Assembly: GCF_947581915.1 (NCBI RefSeq)
Contig: NZ_CANPWG010000067.1
Location: forward strand, 62,001 to 126,000
Source of the DNA: Candidatus Palauibacter scopulicola
GTDB lineage: Bacteria; Gemmatimonadota; Gemmatimonadetes; Palauibacterales; Palauibacteraceae
DNA: 64,000 bases
Direction of reading: 5' to 3'
The notes under the pieces were generated by a model. The model had not been told where the DNA came from. It searched no databases and saw only the letters and a list, made by a program, of their open reading frames with translations. Numbering within the stretch: the first letter of the stretch is position 1; each line of letters starts with the position of its first letter. The position numbers and the translations under genes were made by a program. Positions 15,692 through 23,860 of the stretch are shown piece after piece.

Positions 15692-17070
15692 ACCGTGGCC
15701 GCCGACGGCTGGACGGCAGCGGCCGTTCGCGCGTTGGCTGGCACCTCGGCCGTCAGCCGGTCGGCGCGCCCCCGCAGGCGCGCGGCGAAGCGATCGCCGG
15801 GGGTCGCTCGGCCGAGAAGATCGACCCGCAGGTAGTCGCCGGTCACGCCGGCAACGCGGTCGTCCCGGCCCTCCACGACGATGTCGGCCATCGTACCCAC
15901 GCGCGTTTCGGCATAGGCCCGGCCCTTGCGGAGGCCGAGGTCCCGCAGCGTTCGCGAGCGGGCCGCCGCCACGTCTCCGGGTATCCGGTCCGGGAGACTC
16001 GCCGCCACGGTTCCGTCTCGCACCGAATAGGGGAACACATGCAGGTAGGTGTAGGGCAACTCCTCCACGAGCGCCCGCGTCTCCTCGAACTCCTCCTCCC
16101 CCTCTCCCGGGAACCCGACGATGATGTCCGCGCCGAGACCGAACGCGCCGGAATCGGCCGCGCCGAGGCGCTCGGCGATCGCGAGCACGCGGGCACGATA
16201 CGCCTCCCGCGTGTGCCAGCGGCGCATGAGACGAAGCACCCGGTCGGACCCGCTCTGCAGCGGCACGTGCAGGTGGGGCGCCAGCTGTCCGTCCGCCGCC
16301 GCGAGCAGATCCACGAGCCGGTCGTCGATCTCCGTCGCCTCGATGGAGGAGAGGCGGAACCGGGCGGGGACGTCCTCGAGCAGCCGTTCGCACAGCGTGG
16401 CGAGGCTGACGGGGGTGTCGGGACCGCCGCGCCGGGGCTCAGGATCGAGATCCTTCCCGTAATGGCCGATGTGGATCCCCGTGATCACGAGTTCCGGGTG
16501 CGCGCGCGCGAGGGTCGCGGCCTCCGCCACCACCTCGTCGACCGGGCGCGAGACCGAGGCGCCGCGCGCGATCCGGGTCGCGCAGAACGAACATTTTCGA
16601 TCGCACCCGTCCTGAATCTTCAGCCAGGCGCGGGTGCCGCGCGCATTGCGCCGCAGGGGGGCGAACGAAGCCTCCGAGCCGCCGGCGGTGACGGCATCGG
16701 CCGTGGCGAAGTCTCCCAGTTGCGGCAGGAGTTGCGCGACGGCGGCGGGGTCGTGTCCGGGCACGACGCCATTCGCCTCTTCCAGCGCGCGGTACTCGGC
16801 TTCACGGAAGGAGGTTGAACAGCCGGCGACGATGATGCGGAGATCCGGACGCTCGCGGCGCAGGCGGCGCACGAGTCGCCTCGCGTTGGCGTCCGCCTGG
16901 TTCGTCACGGTGCACGTGTTGATCACGGCGACATCCGCCGCGTCCGCGTGGAGAGCGGTCTCCGCGCCGCGGAGTTCCAGTTCCTGGCGGATGCGTTCGG
17001 TGTCGTACTGGTTCGCCTTGCACCCGAAGGTATGGAACCAGACGGAAGGTCTGCCGTTCACGTCGTTCAC
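15688..17070 (-). CDS. mtaB: tRNA t6A37 methylthiotransferase MtaB
   Basis: Radical SAM enzyme that adds a methylthio group to t6A37 of tRNAs reading ANN codons. The 460-residue protein has the N-terminal UPF0004 domain with three cluster cysteines (FGCKANQYD, INTCTVTNQAD, VAGCSTS), the radical SAM motif CDRKCSFC near residue 155, and a C-terminal TRAM-like part. The FGCKxNxxD and TVTxxAD wording separates MtaB from MiaB and RimO. Start is GTG 17070, with a second GTG at 17058 possible. Confidence 0.94.
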   Translation of the reverse strand: MNDVNGRPSVWFHTFGCKANQYDTERIRQELELRGAETALHADAADVAVINTCTVTNQADANARRLVRRLRRERPDLRIIVAGCSTSFREAEYRALEEANGVVPGHDPAAVAQLLPQLGDFATADAVTAGGSEASFAPLRRNARGTRAWLKIQDGCDRKCSFCATRIARGASVSRPVDEVVAEAATLARAHPELVITGIHIGHYGKDLDPEPRRGGPDTPVSLATLCERLLEDVPARFRLSSIEATEIDDRLVDLLAAADGQLAPHLHVPLQSGSDRVLRLMRRWHTREAYRARVLAIAERLGAADSGAFGLGADIIVGFPGEGEEEFEETRALVEELPYTYLHVFPYSVRDGTVAASLPDRIPGDVAAARSRTLRDLGLRKGRAYAETRVGTMADIVVEGRDDRVAGVTGDYLRVDLLGRATPGDRFAARLRGRADRLTAEVPANARTAAAVQPSAATV

Positions 17071-17306
17071 GTCGCCGGGCCGTGTCGCTCGCGAGGGGGT
17101 TCACACGTTCTCTCTTGTAAGATCGGTGCAGCGCGAATGAGACGCTACGGCAGTCCGTGGCAAACCCCGCGTCGGCGCCGGGTGGACTGCACCCCGCTCC
17201 GATGTATCTTTCCGGAGGTTTATCGTCCGGCCGAACGAGGCGCGGACCGTGCGCGGACCCGGCAGTCGCGGCGCGGCCCGGCACAGCGGCCATGGAGGAA
17301 TGCAAG

Positions 17307-17723
17307 ATGTGGTGCGTGAAACAGAAGCGGTATGCCATCTTCGCCGTCGTGGCGATCGGATTGTCGCTGGCGGCGTGCGGTGACAGCGACCCCGTAGTTC
17401 CGGAGCCCACGTTCGAGAGCCCGTCCACGGTGCGCGTGGTCAACCGGCTGCTCGGCCCGGTGATCTACTTCTTCGCGCGACCGTGCGGAACGTCGGACTG
17501 GGGCTCGGATCTCTTCGGCACCGACCATCCCGTCGAGGGGACGATCCAGCCGGGCGGCCAGCGGGACTTCACGGTCGAGGCCGGCTGCTATGACTTCCGG
17601 GCGGTGCACCTGGAAACGACCGAGCCGGGTCCCGGCATCGAGAAGATGATCTTCAACCAGTCGGCCACGCCGGTCACGCCGGTGGTCTGGACGCTCGAGG
17701 ACGATCCCGTCGACCCGACCTGA
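17307..17723 (+). CDS. Small lipoprotein of unknown function
   Basis: One hundred and thirty-eight residues from ATG 17307, chosen because GGAGGA ends seven bases before it; an ATG at 17292 would add five residues but lacks a site. A Lys-rich start, hydrophobic core and lipobox LSLAACG mark a lipoprotein. The mature part is a single beta-rich domain (TVRVVNRLLGPVIYFFARPCG) with two further cysteines that could form a disulfide. No family recognised. Confidence 0.75.
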   Translation: MWCVKQKRYAIFAVVAIGLSLAACGDSDPVVPEPTFESPSTVRVVNRLLGPVIYFFARPCGTSDWGSDLFGTDHPVEGTIQPGGQRDFTVEAGCYDFRAVHLETTEPGPGIEKMIFNQSATPVTPVVWTLEDDPVDPT

Positions 17724-17866
17724 CCCGCAGCCCTGTTCCGTTCCGGCGTCCGGGGGGCGTCGCGGGGGCAACCCCGTTGACGCCCCTCTTCATGTCCCGG
17801 AATATCCGACGCGTGGATCGCGTCCAACACTGAAGTCCGGCCCGGAATGAGGGCGGAGGAACCGTT

Positions 17867-18901
17867 ATGAGGGAGCAGCTCGTCCAGGTGGCGGAAGACA
17901 TGGGGGCCAAGGGCAAAGGGATCCTGGCCGCCGACGAAAGCTCGGGAACGATCCGGAAGCGTTTCGACGGCATCGGCGTCGAATCGACCGAGGAGAACCG
18001 GCGCGACTACCGGGAACTGCTCTTCCGGACGAGCGATGCGCTGAGCGAGTGCATCTCGGGCGTCATCCTGTTCGACGAGACGCTGCGGCAGGCGGCGGCC
18101 GACGGCACGCCGCTCGTCCAGCTTCTCTCCGATGCCGGGTCGATCCCGGGGATCAAGATCGACAGGGGGGCGCATGACCTCGCGGGGGCGCCGGGCGAAA
18201 AGGTGACCGAAGGACTCGACGGGCTGCGCGAGCGGCTGGCGGAGTACTACGAACTCGGGGCGCGGTTCACGAAGTGGCGCGCCGTCATCGACATCGGGCG
18301 GGGCGGAGACCGCTCCATCCCGAGCGCCTACTGCATCGGGGCGAACGCCCACGCGCTCGCCCGGATGGCGGCGCTCAGCCAGGAGCAGGGACTCGTGCCG
18401 ATCGTGGAGCCGGAAGTGCTGATGGACGGCGACCACGACATCGACCGCTGCTTCGAGGCGACCGAAGCCACGCTCAAGCAGGTGTACATGGCCCTCTTCC
18501 ACCAGCGCGTGCTGCTGGAAGGCTCGGTCCTGAAGCCCAACATGGTGCTGTCGGGCAAGCTGTGCGCCGATCAGGCGGGGGCCGAGGAGGTCGCCGAGAA
18601 GACGGTGCGCTGCCTGAAGCGGGCGGTGCCTGCGGCGGTTCCGAGCATCGTCTTCCTGTCGGGAGGGCAGTCGGACATCGAGGCCACCGCCCACCTGAAC
18701 GCGATGAACGCGGGGTTCGACACGCCGTGGAACCTCAGCTTCTCGTACGGGCGGGCGCTGCAGGCCGCGCCGCTGCAGGCCTGGGGTGGTGCCGCCGAGA
18801 ACGGCATGGCGGCGCAGGCGGCGTTTGCGCACCGCGCGCGCATGAACGGCCTCGCGACGCGCGGCGAGTGGTCGATGGAGCTGGAGCGGGCGGCCGCCTG
18901 A
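17867..18901 (+). CDS. Fructose-bisphosphate aldolase, class I
   Basis: Schiff-base aldolase of glycolysis and gluconeogenesis. The 344-residue protein follows the eukaryote-type class I family: GKGILAADESSGTI near residue 16, RFTKWRAVIDIG, PIVEPEVLMDGDHDI, and the Schiff-base Lys in GSVLKPNMVLSGK (about residue 224), then PSIVFLSGGQSD and WNLSFSYGRALQ. ATG 17867 follows GGAGGA. It is monocistronic and convergent with hutF. Confidence 0.96.
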   Translation: MREQLVQVAEDMGAKGKGILAADESSGTIRKRFDGIGVESTEENRRDYRELLFRTSDALSECISGVILFDETLRQAAADGTPLVQLLSDAGSIPGIKIDRGAHDLAGAPGEKVTEGLDGLRERLAEYYELGARFTKWRAVIDIGRGGDRSIPSAYCIGANAHALARMAALSQEQGLVPIVEPEVLMDGDHDIDRCFEATEATLKQVYMALFHQRVLLEGSVLKPNMVLSGKLCADQAGAEEVAEKTVRCLKRAVPAAVPSIVFLSGGQSDIEATAHLNAMNAGFDTPWNLSFSYGRALQAAPLQAWGGAAENGMAAQAAFAHRARMNGLATRGEWSMELERAAA

Positions 18902-18944
18902 GCACCGCCTGAACGCGGACGGGGGGCCGGGTACTAAGCCGGCG

Positions 18945-20390
18945 TCAGATCGCCCGCCGGATCTCCCGCATCGCCTGCCCGAAAGCGGATCGGATCTCGG
19001 CCTCGCCCGCCATCGAGCCACGCTCGACGCGTCGTTCGCCCGCGACGTACACCGCCTCGATGTCCCGCTCGTCGCCCGCCACGAGCCACGCGTCCATGAG
19101 GGTCTCCCAATCGTGTCCCAGGGTGTGCGGACCTTCCCGGTCCAGGACGACGAAGTCCGCCCGGTAACCGGGTTCGATTCGCCCCAGCCGTGCCGGCGGG
19201 CCAACGCCGCCCGCCGGGCCGGATCGGGCCGCCGCCGCCTCGCCGCCGCCCTCCGCGAGCCACGACCAGACGACCGGCCCGGTGCCCGCTTCGGTGGCCA
19301 GACGGGCCCTTCTGCGATCCCGCAGGCGCTGCCCGTATTCGAGTTGCCGCGCCTCCTCGATGGCGGAGATGCGGACATTCGCGTCGGAGCCGACGGCGGC
19401 CGCGCCACCGGCGAGGAAGTGCTCGCGGGCGGGAAAGATCCCGTCCCCCAAGTGGGCCTCCGTGATCGGGCACAGGACGACCCGCGCACCCGCGCTCCAG
19501 AGCCGGTTGCGCTCCGCCTCCGTGGTGTGCGTCGCATGGACGAGACTCCAGCGCGGGCCCAGTTCGACGGTGTCCGCGAGGAGATCGACCGGCGTGTAGC
19601 CGCGCACCGCGAGACATTCCTCGACCTCGAGTTCCTGCTCGCTGATGTGGATGTGCAGGGGCGCTTCGGGACCCAGCGTCGCGTCGACCGCCGCCACGAG
19701 TTCGGCGAGGTCGGCCGTGGGCACCGCGCGGAGAGAGTGCGGCGCCACGCCGGCCACCGCGGGGCCCAGCGCCTCGACCGTGGCCATGAACTCGTCCACC
19801 GAGTCGTGCGCGAAGCGGCGCTGTCCGGCGTGAGGCGCGGCTCCGTCGAAACCGGAGGTCCGGTAGTAGACGGGCAGGAGACTGATGGGAAGGCCGACCT
19901 CCGCGGCCGCCGCGAGCACGGCCTGCGTCGTCTCGGGACCGCGCGCGCCGTCCGGACCGTGGTGCAGATAGTGGAACTCCACCACGTGCGTGAAGCCGGC
20001 GCGCAGCATGCGGGCGTACCCGTGCCGGGCGACGGCGAACAGTTGCTCCGGGGTGATGGAGTTGGCGAGCCGGTACATGGCCCGGCGCCAACTCCAGAAG
20101 GAATCGTCCCCCCGCGCCTCCTCGCCGAAGCCGGCCAGTGCGCACTGGAAGATGTGCGAGTGCGCGTTCGGCATGCCGGGGACCGCGAGCCCTCCGTCCC
20201 GGGGGACGTCGCCGGCGCGAGTCGCCCGGATCGCGCGGATCGTTCCGTCCGGCGCGATCTCGATCGACCGGTCCCGCTCGAGACCTCCGGGGCCCAGAAT
20301 CGCGCGAAAGCTCAGCGTGCGGCTCGTGGTACTCACGGCTCCGACAATACGCCGCGGCCGTTCGGCGCGGGTAGCCCACCGATACACCAT
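18945..20390 (-). CDS. hutF: Formimidoylglutamate deiminase
   Basis: Histidine catabolism: converts N-formimidoyl-L-glutamate to N-formyl-L-glutamate and ammonia. The 481-residue amidohydrolase-fold protein has metal-site PGMPNAHSHIFQ, VEFHYLHHGPDG, APHSLRAVPTADL, HIHISEQELEVEECL, VHATHTT and the late Asp in VGSDANVRISAIEEARQLEYGQRL (segments of the HutF subgroup). ATG 20390 has a GGAGGG four to five bases upstream; a GTG about 19 codons later is an alternative. Other hut genes are not in the window. Confidence 0.92.
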   Translation of the reverse strand: MVYRWATRAERPRRIVGAVSTTSRTLSFRAILGPGGLERDRSIEIAPDGTIRAIRATRAGDVPRDGGLAVPGMPNAHSHIFQCALAGFGEEARGDDSFWSWRRAMYRLANSITPEQLFAVARHGYARMLRAGFTHVVEFHYLHHGPDGARGPETTQAVLAAAAEVGLPISLLPVYYRTSGFDGAAPHAGQRRFAHDSVDEFMATVEALGPAVAGVAPHSLRAVPTADLAELVAAVDATLGPEAPLHIHISEQELEVEECLAVRGYTPVDLLADTVELGPRWSLVHATHTTEAERNRLWSAGARVVLCPITEAHLGDGIFPAREHFLAGGAAAVGSDANVRISAIEEARQLEYGQRLRDRRRARLATEAGTGPVVWSWLAEGGGEAAAARSGPAGGVGPPARLGRIEPGYRADFVVLDREGPHTLGHDWETLMDAWLVAGDERDIEAVYVAGERRVERGSMAGEAEIRSAFGQAMREIRRAI

Positions 20391-20450
20391 CCGCCCTCCA
20401 GGCGTTATTTCATTGAGGCCGTGGCAAGATCATCCAAAAGGAGAATCGCC

Positions 20451-23400
20451 TTGAGTCGCCTTGTCGGCGTTGCGTTGATCGGCCTGCTCGCGGGCCTCGC
20501 GGTCCCTCCGTCCATCGTCTCCGCTCAGGGGGTCACGACCGCCGGCGTGGCGGGGCGCGTGATCGACGCCGATGGAGCCCCGGTGGCCGGGGCGCGGGTC
20601 GAGTTTCGACATACCCGGACCGGCGCCACCCACGCCGTCCTGAGCGACGAACTGGGTCGTTTCAGCCTTGCCAATCTTCGGCCCGGCGGGCCGTACACGC
20701 TGGAGGTCGGGCGCATCGGACTCAGCCCGGTGACGCGGGAGGGCCTGACGCTCATCGCCGGACAGCGGCTGCGGCTCGAGGTTCAACTCTCCGAGACGGC
20801 GGTTCCGCTGCCCGAACTCTCCGTCCGCGTCGAGACGGACCCGGAGTTCGACCCCACCCGCATGGGCGCGACGACCGTCGTCAACCGGGAGGCGATCGAG
20901 GCCCTGCCCACGATATCACGGGATTTCACGGGGTTCGCCCGACTGTCGCCGCTGGTGGCGATCGACGAGATGGGCACGTCGGTGGCGGGATCCAACATCC
21001 GCTTCAACAACATCCAGGTCGACGGCGCCCTCAACCAGGACGTTTTCGGCCTGTCGCCGACCGGCGTGGCCGGGGGACAGGCGAGCGGGCGCGTGATTCC
21101 GCTCGCGGCGATCGAGGAGCTCCAGGTGCTCACGGCGCCGTACGACGTCCGCCAGTCCGGGTTTACCGGCGGCGTCCTCAACGCCGTGACCCGGACGGGG
21201 TCCAACGAGTTCGGTGGATCGGCGTTCGGATTCTTCCGCAACGACGCGCTGGTCGGCGATGCGCTGATCGGCGGCCACCTGCGGGAGCCGGGTGAGCTGG
21301 ACAACGTGTTCGCGGGCTTCGATGTCGGCGGTCCCATCGTGCGGGACCGGCTGCACTTCTTTGTCGCCGGGGAGTTCGAGGGCCGCGAGCGGCCGCCCGA
21401 TGGGTTCACGGTGGGCGTGGACGACATCGTCCGGACGAAGCTCGACCCGGATTCCATTGGGCGCGTCTCGAGACTTCTCAGGGGCTACGGCGCGGATGCC
21501 GGTGAAGCGGGCCTGTACACGCTGGAGAACAATCTGGCGAACGTGTTCGCACGCTTCGACGCGCGTCCCGACGCCAACAACTCCCTCATGCTGCGCTACA
21601 ACTTCGCCTACGCGGCGGACGATCCCGCGACCAACCGCCTGCCGGGCGACGTGTACGAAATGTCGTCCACCGGCACTCGAATCGAGTCGCGCAACCAGTC
21701 GATCGGCGCGCAATGGCTGTCCGCCCCGAGCCCCACACTGTCGAACGACCTCATGGTGAACGTGCAATTCCTGCGCGATCGGGAGACGGCGAACGCGCTC
21801 TTCCCGCGCGTCGAGGTCCGACTCCAGGGGGGCGTCCCCGGGGCCGGGTTCCGGAGGGAAGTGCGGGCGGGTTCGAACTATTCGGGCCCGGACGGCGAAC
21901 TCGATCAGAACATCCTGCAGATCTCGAACGCGCTAACCCTGGTTCTCGGGAACCACCACATTACCCTGGGCGGCGGGTTCGAACGGTTTTCGATCCGTCG
22001 CGAGTATCTGCCCGGAAGCCTCGGCAGCTACTACTTCAACTCGGCCGAAGACCTGGAGGCGAACACGCCGAGCGAGTATGTGATCCACGTCCCTCTCGCG
22101 GAGGACGCGGGCGCCGCGCGGTTTTCGGTGAACCAGCTCTCCGCCTTCGTCCAGGAGGAGGCGCGGATCGGCGACCGGTTGAACGTGCGGCTCGGCGTGC
22201 GCATGGACGTGCCTCTGATGCCGGACGCGCCGGCCCACAATCCGGCGGTGGAGAGTTCGTTCGGCCTCGATACGAGCGAGTTGCCGAGCGGGACCGTCAT
22301 GTTCTCGCCGCGGGCCGGTTTCAACCTGGGTCTCGGCGCGGACCGCGGCACGCAGATCCGGGGCGGCATGGGGCTGTTCACCGGGCGGCCGCCGTTCGCG
22401 TGGCTGGCGAACGCGTATCAGAACACGGGTCTCTCCTCCGTCTTCCTGACGTGCCGGCGGCGGAATCTCGGGGTTCCCGATCCGGAGATCGTTCCGATCT
22501 TCGATCCGCGGGCCCCATCCCCGACGGCATGCGCCGATGGATCGGGGGGCGACTTCGGCGTTCCCACCGTGACGGCCTTCGACCCCGACTTCCGGTTCCC
22601 CCGCGACTTCAAGGCCTCGTTCGGGATCGACCAGCGCCTGCCGGCGGGATTCGTGTTGTCGCTCGAGGGGATCTACACGCGCGCCGTGAACCAGATCGCG
22701 TTCGAGGACCTGAATATCGGACCCGCCATCCCCGATAGTGAACGTACGGAGGAGAACGGATTCACATACGGATTCGGGTACGGGACCCGCCAGGTGTTCG
22801 GGGACCCGGGGGACGGCAGCGAGTTCGTCGACCCGCCCCCCGGAGAGCCGCCGGACGCCCGGGAGCCGATTTTCATTCCGCGGCGGGTGAACGAGGCGTT
22901 CGCGCAGGTCATCAGGATCGGCGACCGGGCGCGGAACTTCTCGTACGCGGTGAGCGCCCGGCTGCGCAAGCAGTTCGGGGATCGGCTGTCAGTGGACGTC
23001 GGTTACGCGTACAACCGCTCTTCGGATGTGCAGAGCCTCGCTTCGCTCGATGCGATCGCGAACTACGGGTTCACGGCGGTCTCGGGCGATCCGAACGACC
23101 CGCTGCGCCAGGCTTCGCTCTTCGACCGGCCGCATCGGCTCGTGGCGAGCGCGACGGCCGCCCTGCCCCGGCTGCTGGGAGGCGGGAGGCTATCGCTGCT
23201 GTACGTAGGGCAGTCCGGCAGGCCGTACTCCTACGTCTACGCCGACGACATCAACGGCGACACGTATCCCGGATTCGGTCGGGCTCTCGACCTCGCCAAC
23301 GATCTGATCTACGTGACGGCGGGCGGATTCGACTTCCCCGGAGGAGGGCAGGCCCCGATCAGCGGAATCCTGTTCGAGCAGCTCATGTTGCAGGAACCCT

Positions 23401-23801
23401 GCCTCCTGGAGAACCGGCGACGGATCCTGAACCGGAACGCGTGCCGGACGCCGTGGTCGAATGAACTTGATCTCCGGTTCAGCCAGCCCTTCCGACTGGG
23501 CGGGGCGGAAGTGGCGCTGACGCTCGACGTACTCAACGTCCTGAACCTGGTCGACAGCGCGTGGGGGCATGTCCAGACCGTGAACCCGATCGTAAGACTG
23601 CTCAGCGTCGAAGACCGTATCGAAGACGACTTCGACCTGACCAACATGACGCCCGAACCGGACGACCCGCTCCGGGCGCGCTACGCGGGCCCCCTCCAGT
23701 TCGGAGACACCGGCGGTGTCCGCGCCGCGGTGCCCTACCTGCCGCAGATCGGCGCCTCGCAGTGGCAGGCCCAGTTCGGCATCGCCATCCGCTTCCGCTA
23801 G
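20451..23801 (+). CDS. Oar-type TonB-dependent outer-membrane receptor
   Basis: I place the start at TTG 20451, seven bases after AGGAG, giving 1116 residues and a clean signal peptide ending IVSAQ. Residues about 28-110 are a carboxypeptidase-regulatory-like beta-sandwich (GVAGRVIDADGAPVAGARVE). The plug follows (NREAIEALPTISRDF, then NIRFNNIQVDGALNQDVFGL and GGVLNAVTRTGSNEFGGSAF), then a long barrel ending in GIAIRFR. Oar-like receptors take up large substrates or peptides with TonB energy, or help adhesion. The choice-of-anchor B gene is 59 bases downstream on the same strand. Confidence 0.93.
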   Translation: MSRLVGVALIGLLAGLAVPPSIVSAQGVTTAGVAGRVIDADGAPVAGARVEFRHTRTGATHAVLSDELGRFSLANLRPGGPYTLEVGRIGLSPVTREGLTLIAGQRLRLEVQLSETAVPLPELSVRVETDPEFDPTRMGATTVVNREAIEALPTISRDFTGFARLSPLVAIDEMGTSVAGSNIRFNNIQVDGALNQDVFGLSPTGVAGGQASGRVIPLAAIEELQVLTAPYDVRQSGFTGGVLNAVTRTGSNEFGGSAFGFFRNDALVGDALIGGHLREPGELDNVFAGFDVGGPIVRDRLHFFVAGEFEGRERPPDGFTVGVDDIVRTKLDPDSIGRVSRLLRGYGADAGEAGLYTLENNLANVFARFDARPDANNSLMLRYNFAYAADDPATNRLPGDVYEMSSTGTRIESRNQSIGAQWLSAPSPTLSNDLMVNVQFLRDRETANALFPRVEVRLQGGVPGAGFRREVRAGSNYSGPDGELDQNILQISNALTLVLGNHHITLGGGFERFSIRREYLPGSLGSYYFNSAEDLEANTPSEYVIHVPLAEDAGAARFSVNQLSAFVQEEARIGDRLNVRLGVRMDVPLMPDAPAHNPAVESSFGLDTSELPSGTVMFSPRAGFNLGLGADRGTQIRGGMGLFTGRPPFAWLANAYQNTGLSSVFLTCRRRNLGVPDPEIVPIFDPRAPSPTACADGSGGDFGVPTVTAFDPDFRFPRDFKASFGIDQRLPAGFVLSLEGIYTRAVNQIAFEDLNIGPAIPDSERTEENGFTYGFGYGTRQVFGDPGDGSEFVDPPPGEPPDAREPIFIPRRVNEAFAQVIRIGDRARNFSYAVSARLRKQFGDRLSVDVGYAYNRSSDVQSLASLDAIANYGFTAVSGDPNDPLRQASLFDRPHRLVASATAALPRLLGGGRLSLLYVGQSGRPYSYVYADDINGDTYPGFGRALDLANDLIYVTAGGFDFPGGGQAPISGILFEQLMLQEPCLLENRRRILNRNACRTPWSNELDLRFSQPFRLGGAEVALTLDVLNVLNLVDSAWGHVQTVNPIVRLLSVEDRIEDDFDLTNMTPEPDDPLRARYAGPLQFGDTGGVRAAVPYLPQIGASQWQAQFGIAIRFR

Positions 23802-23860
23802 ACGCGGCGGCGGCGATACGTTCGGGCGCTCGATCCCCTGAACCCCCGGGAGTCCGTACC

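Noticed and set aside
13005-17815. Shared TGTCCCGGAA motif upstream of the cupredoxin and aldolase genes
   Set aside because: Ten bases in GC-rich DNA seen twice; too weak to call a regulatory site.
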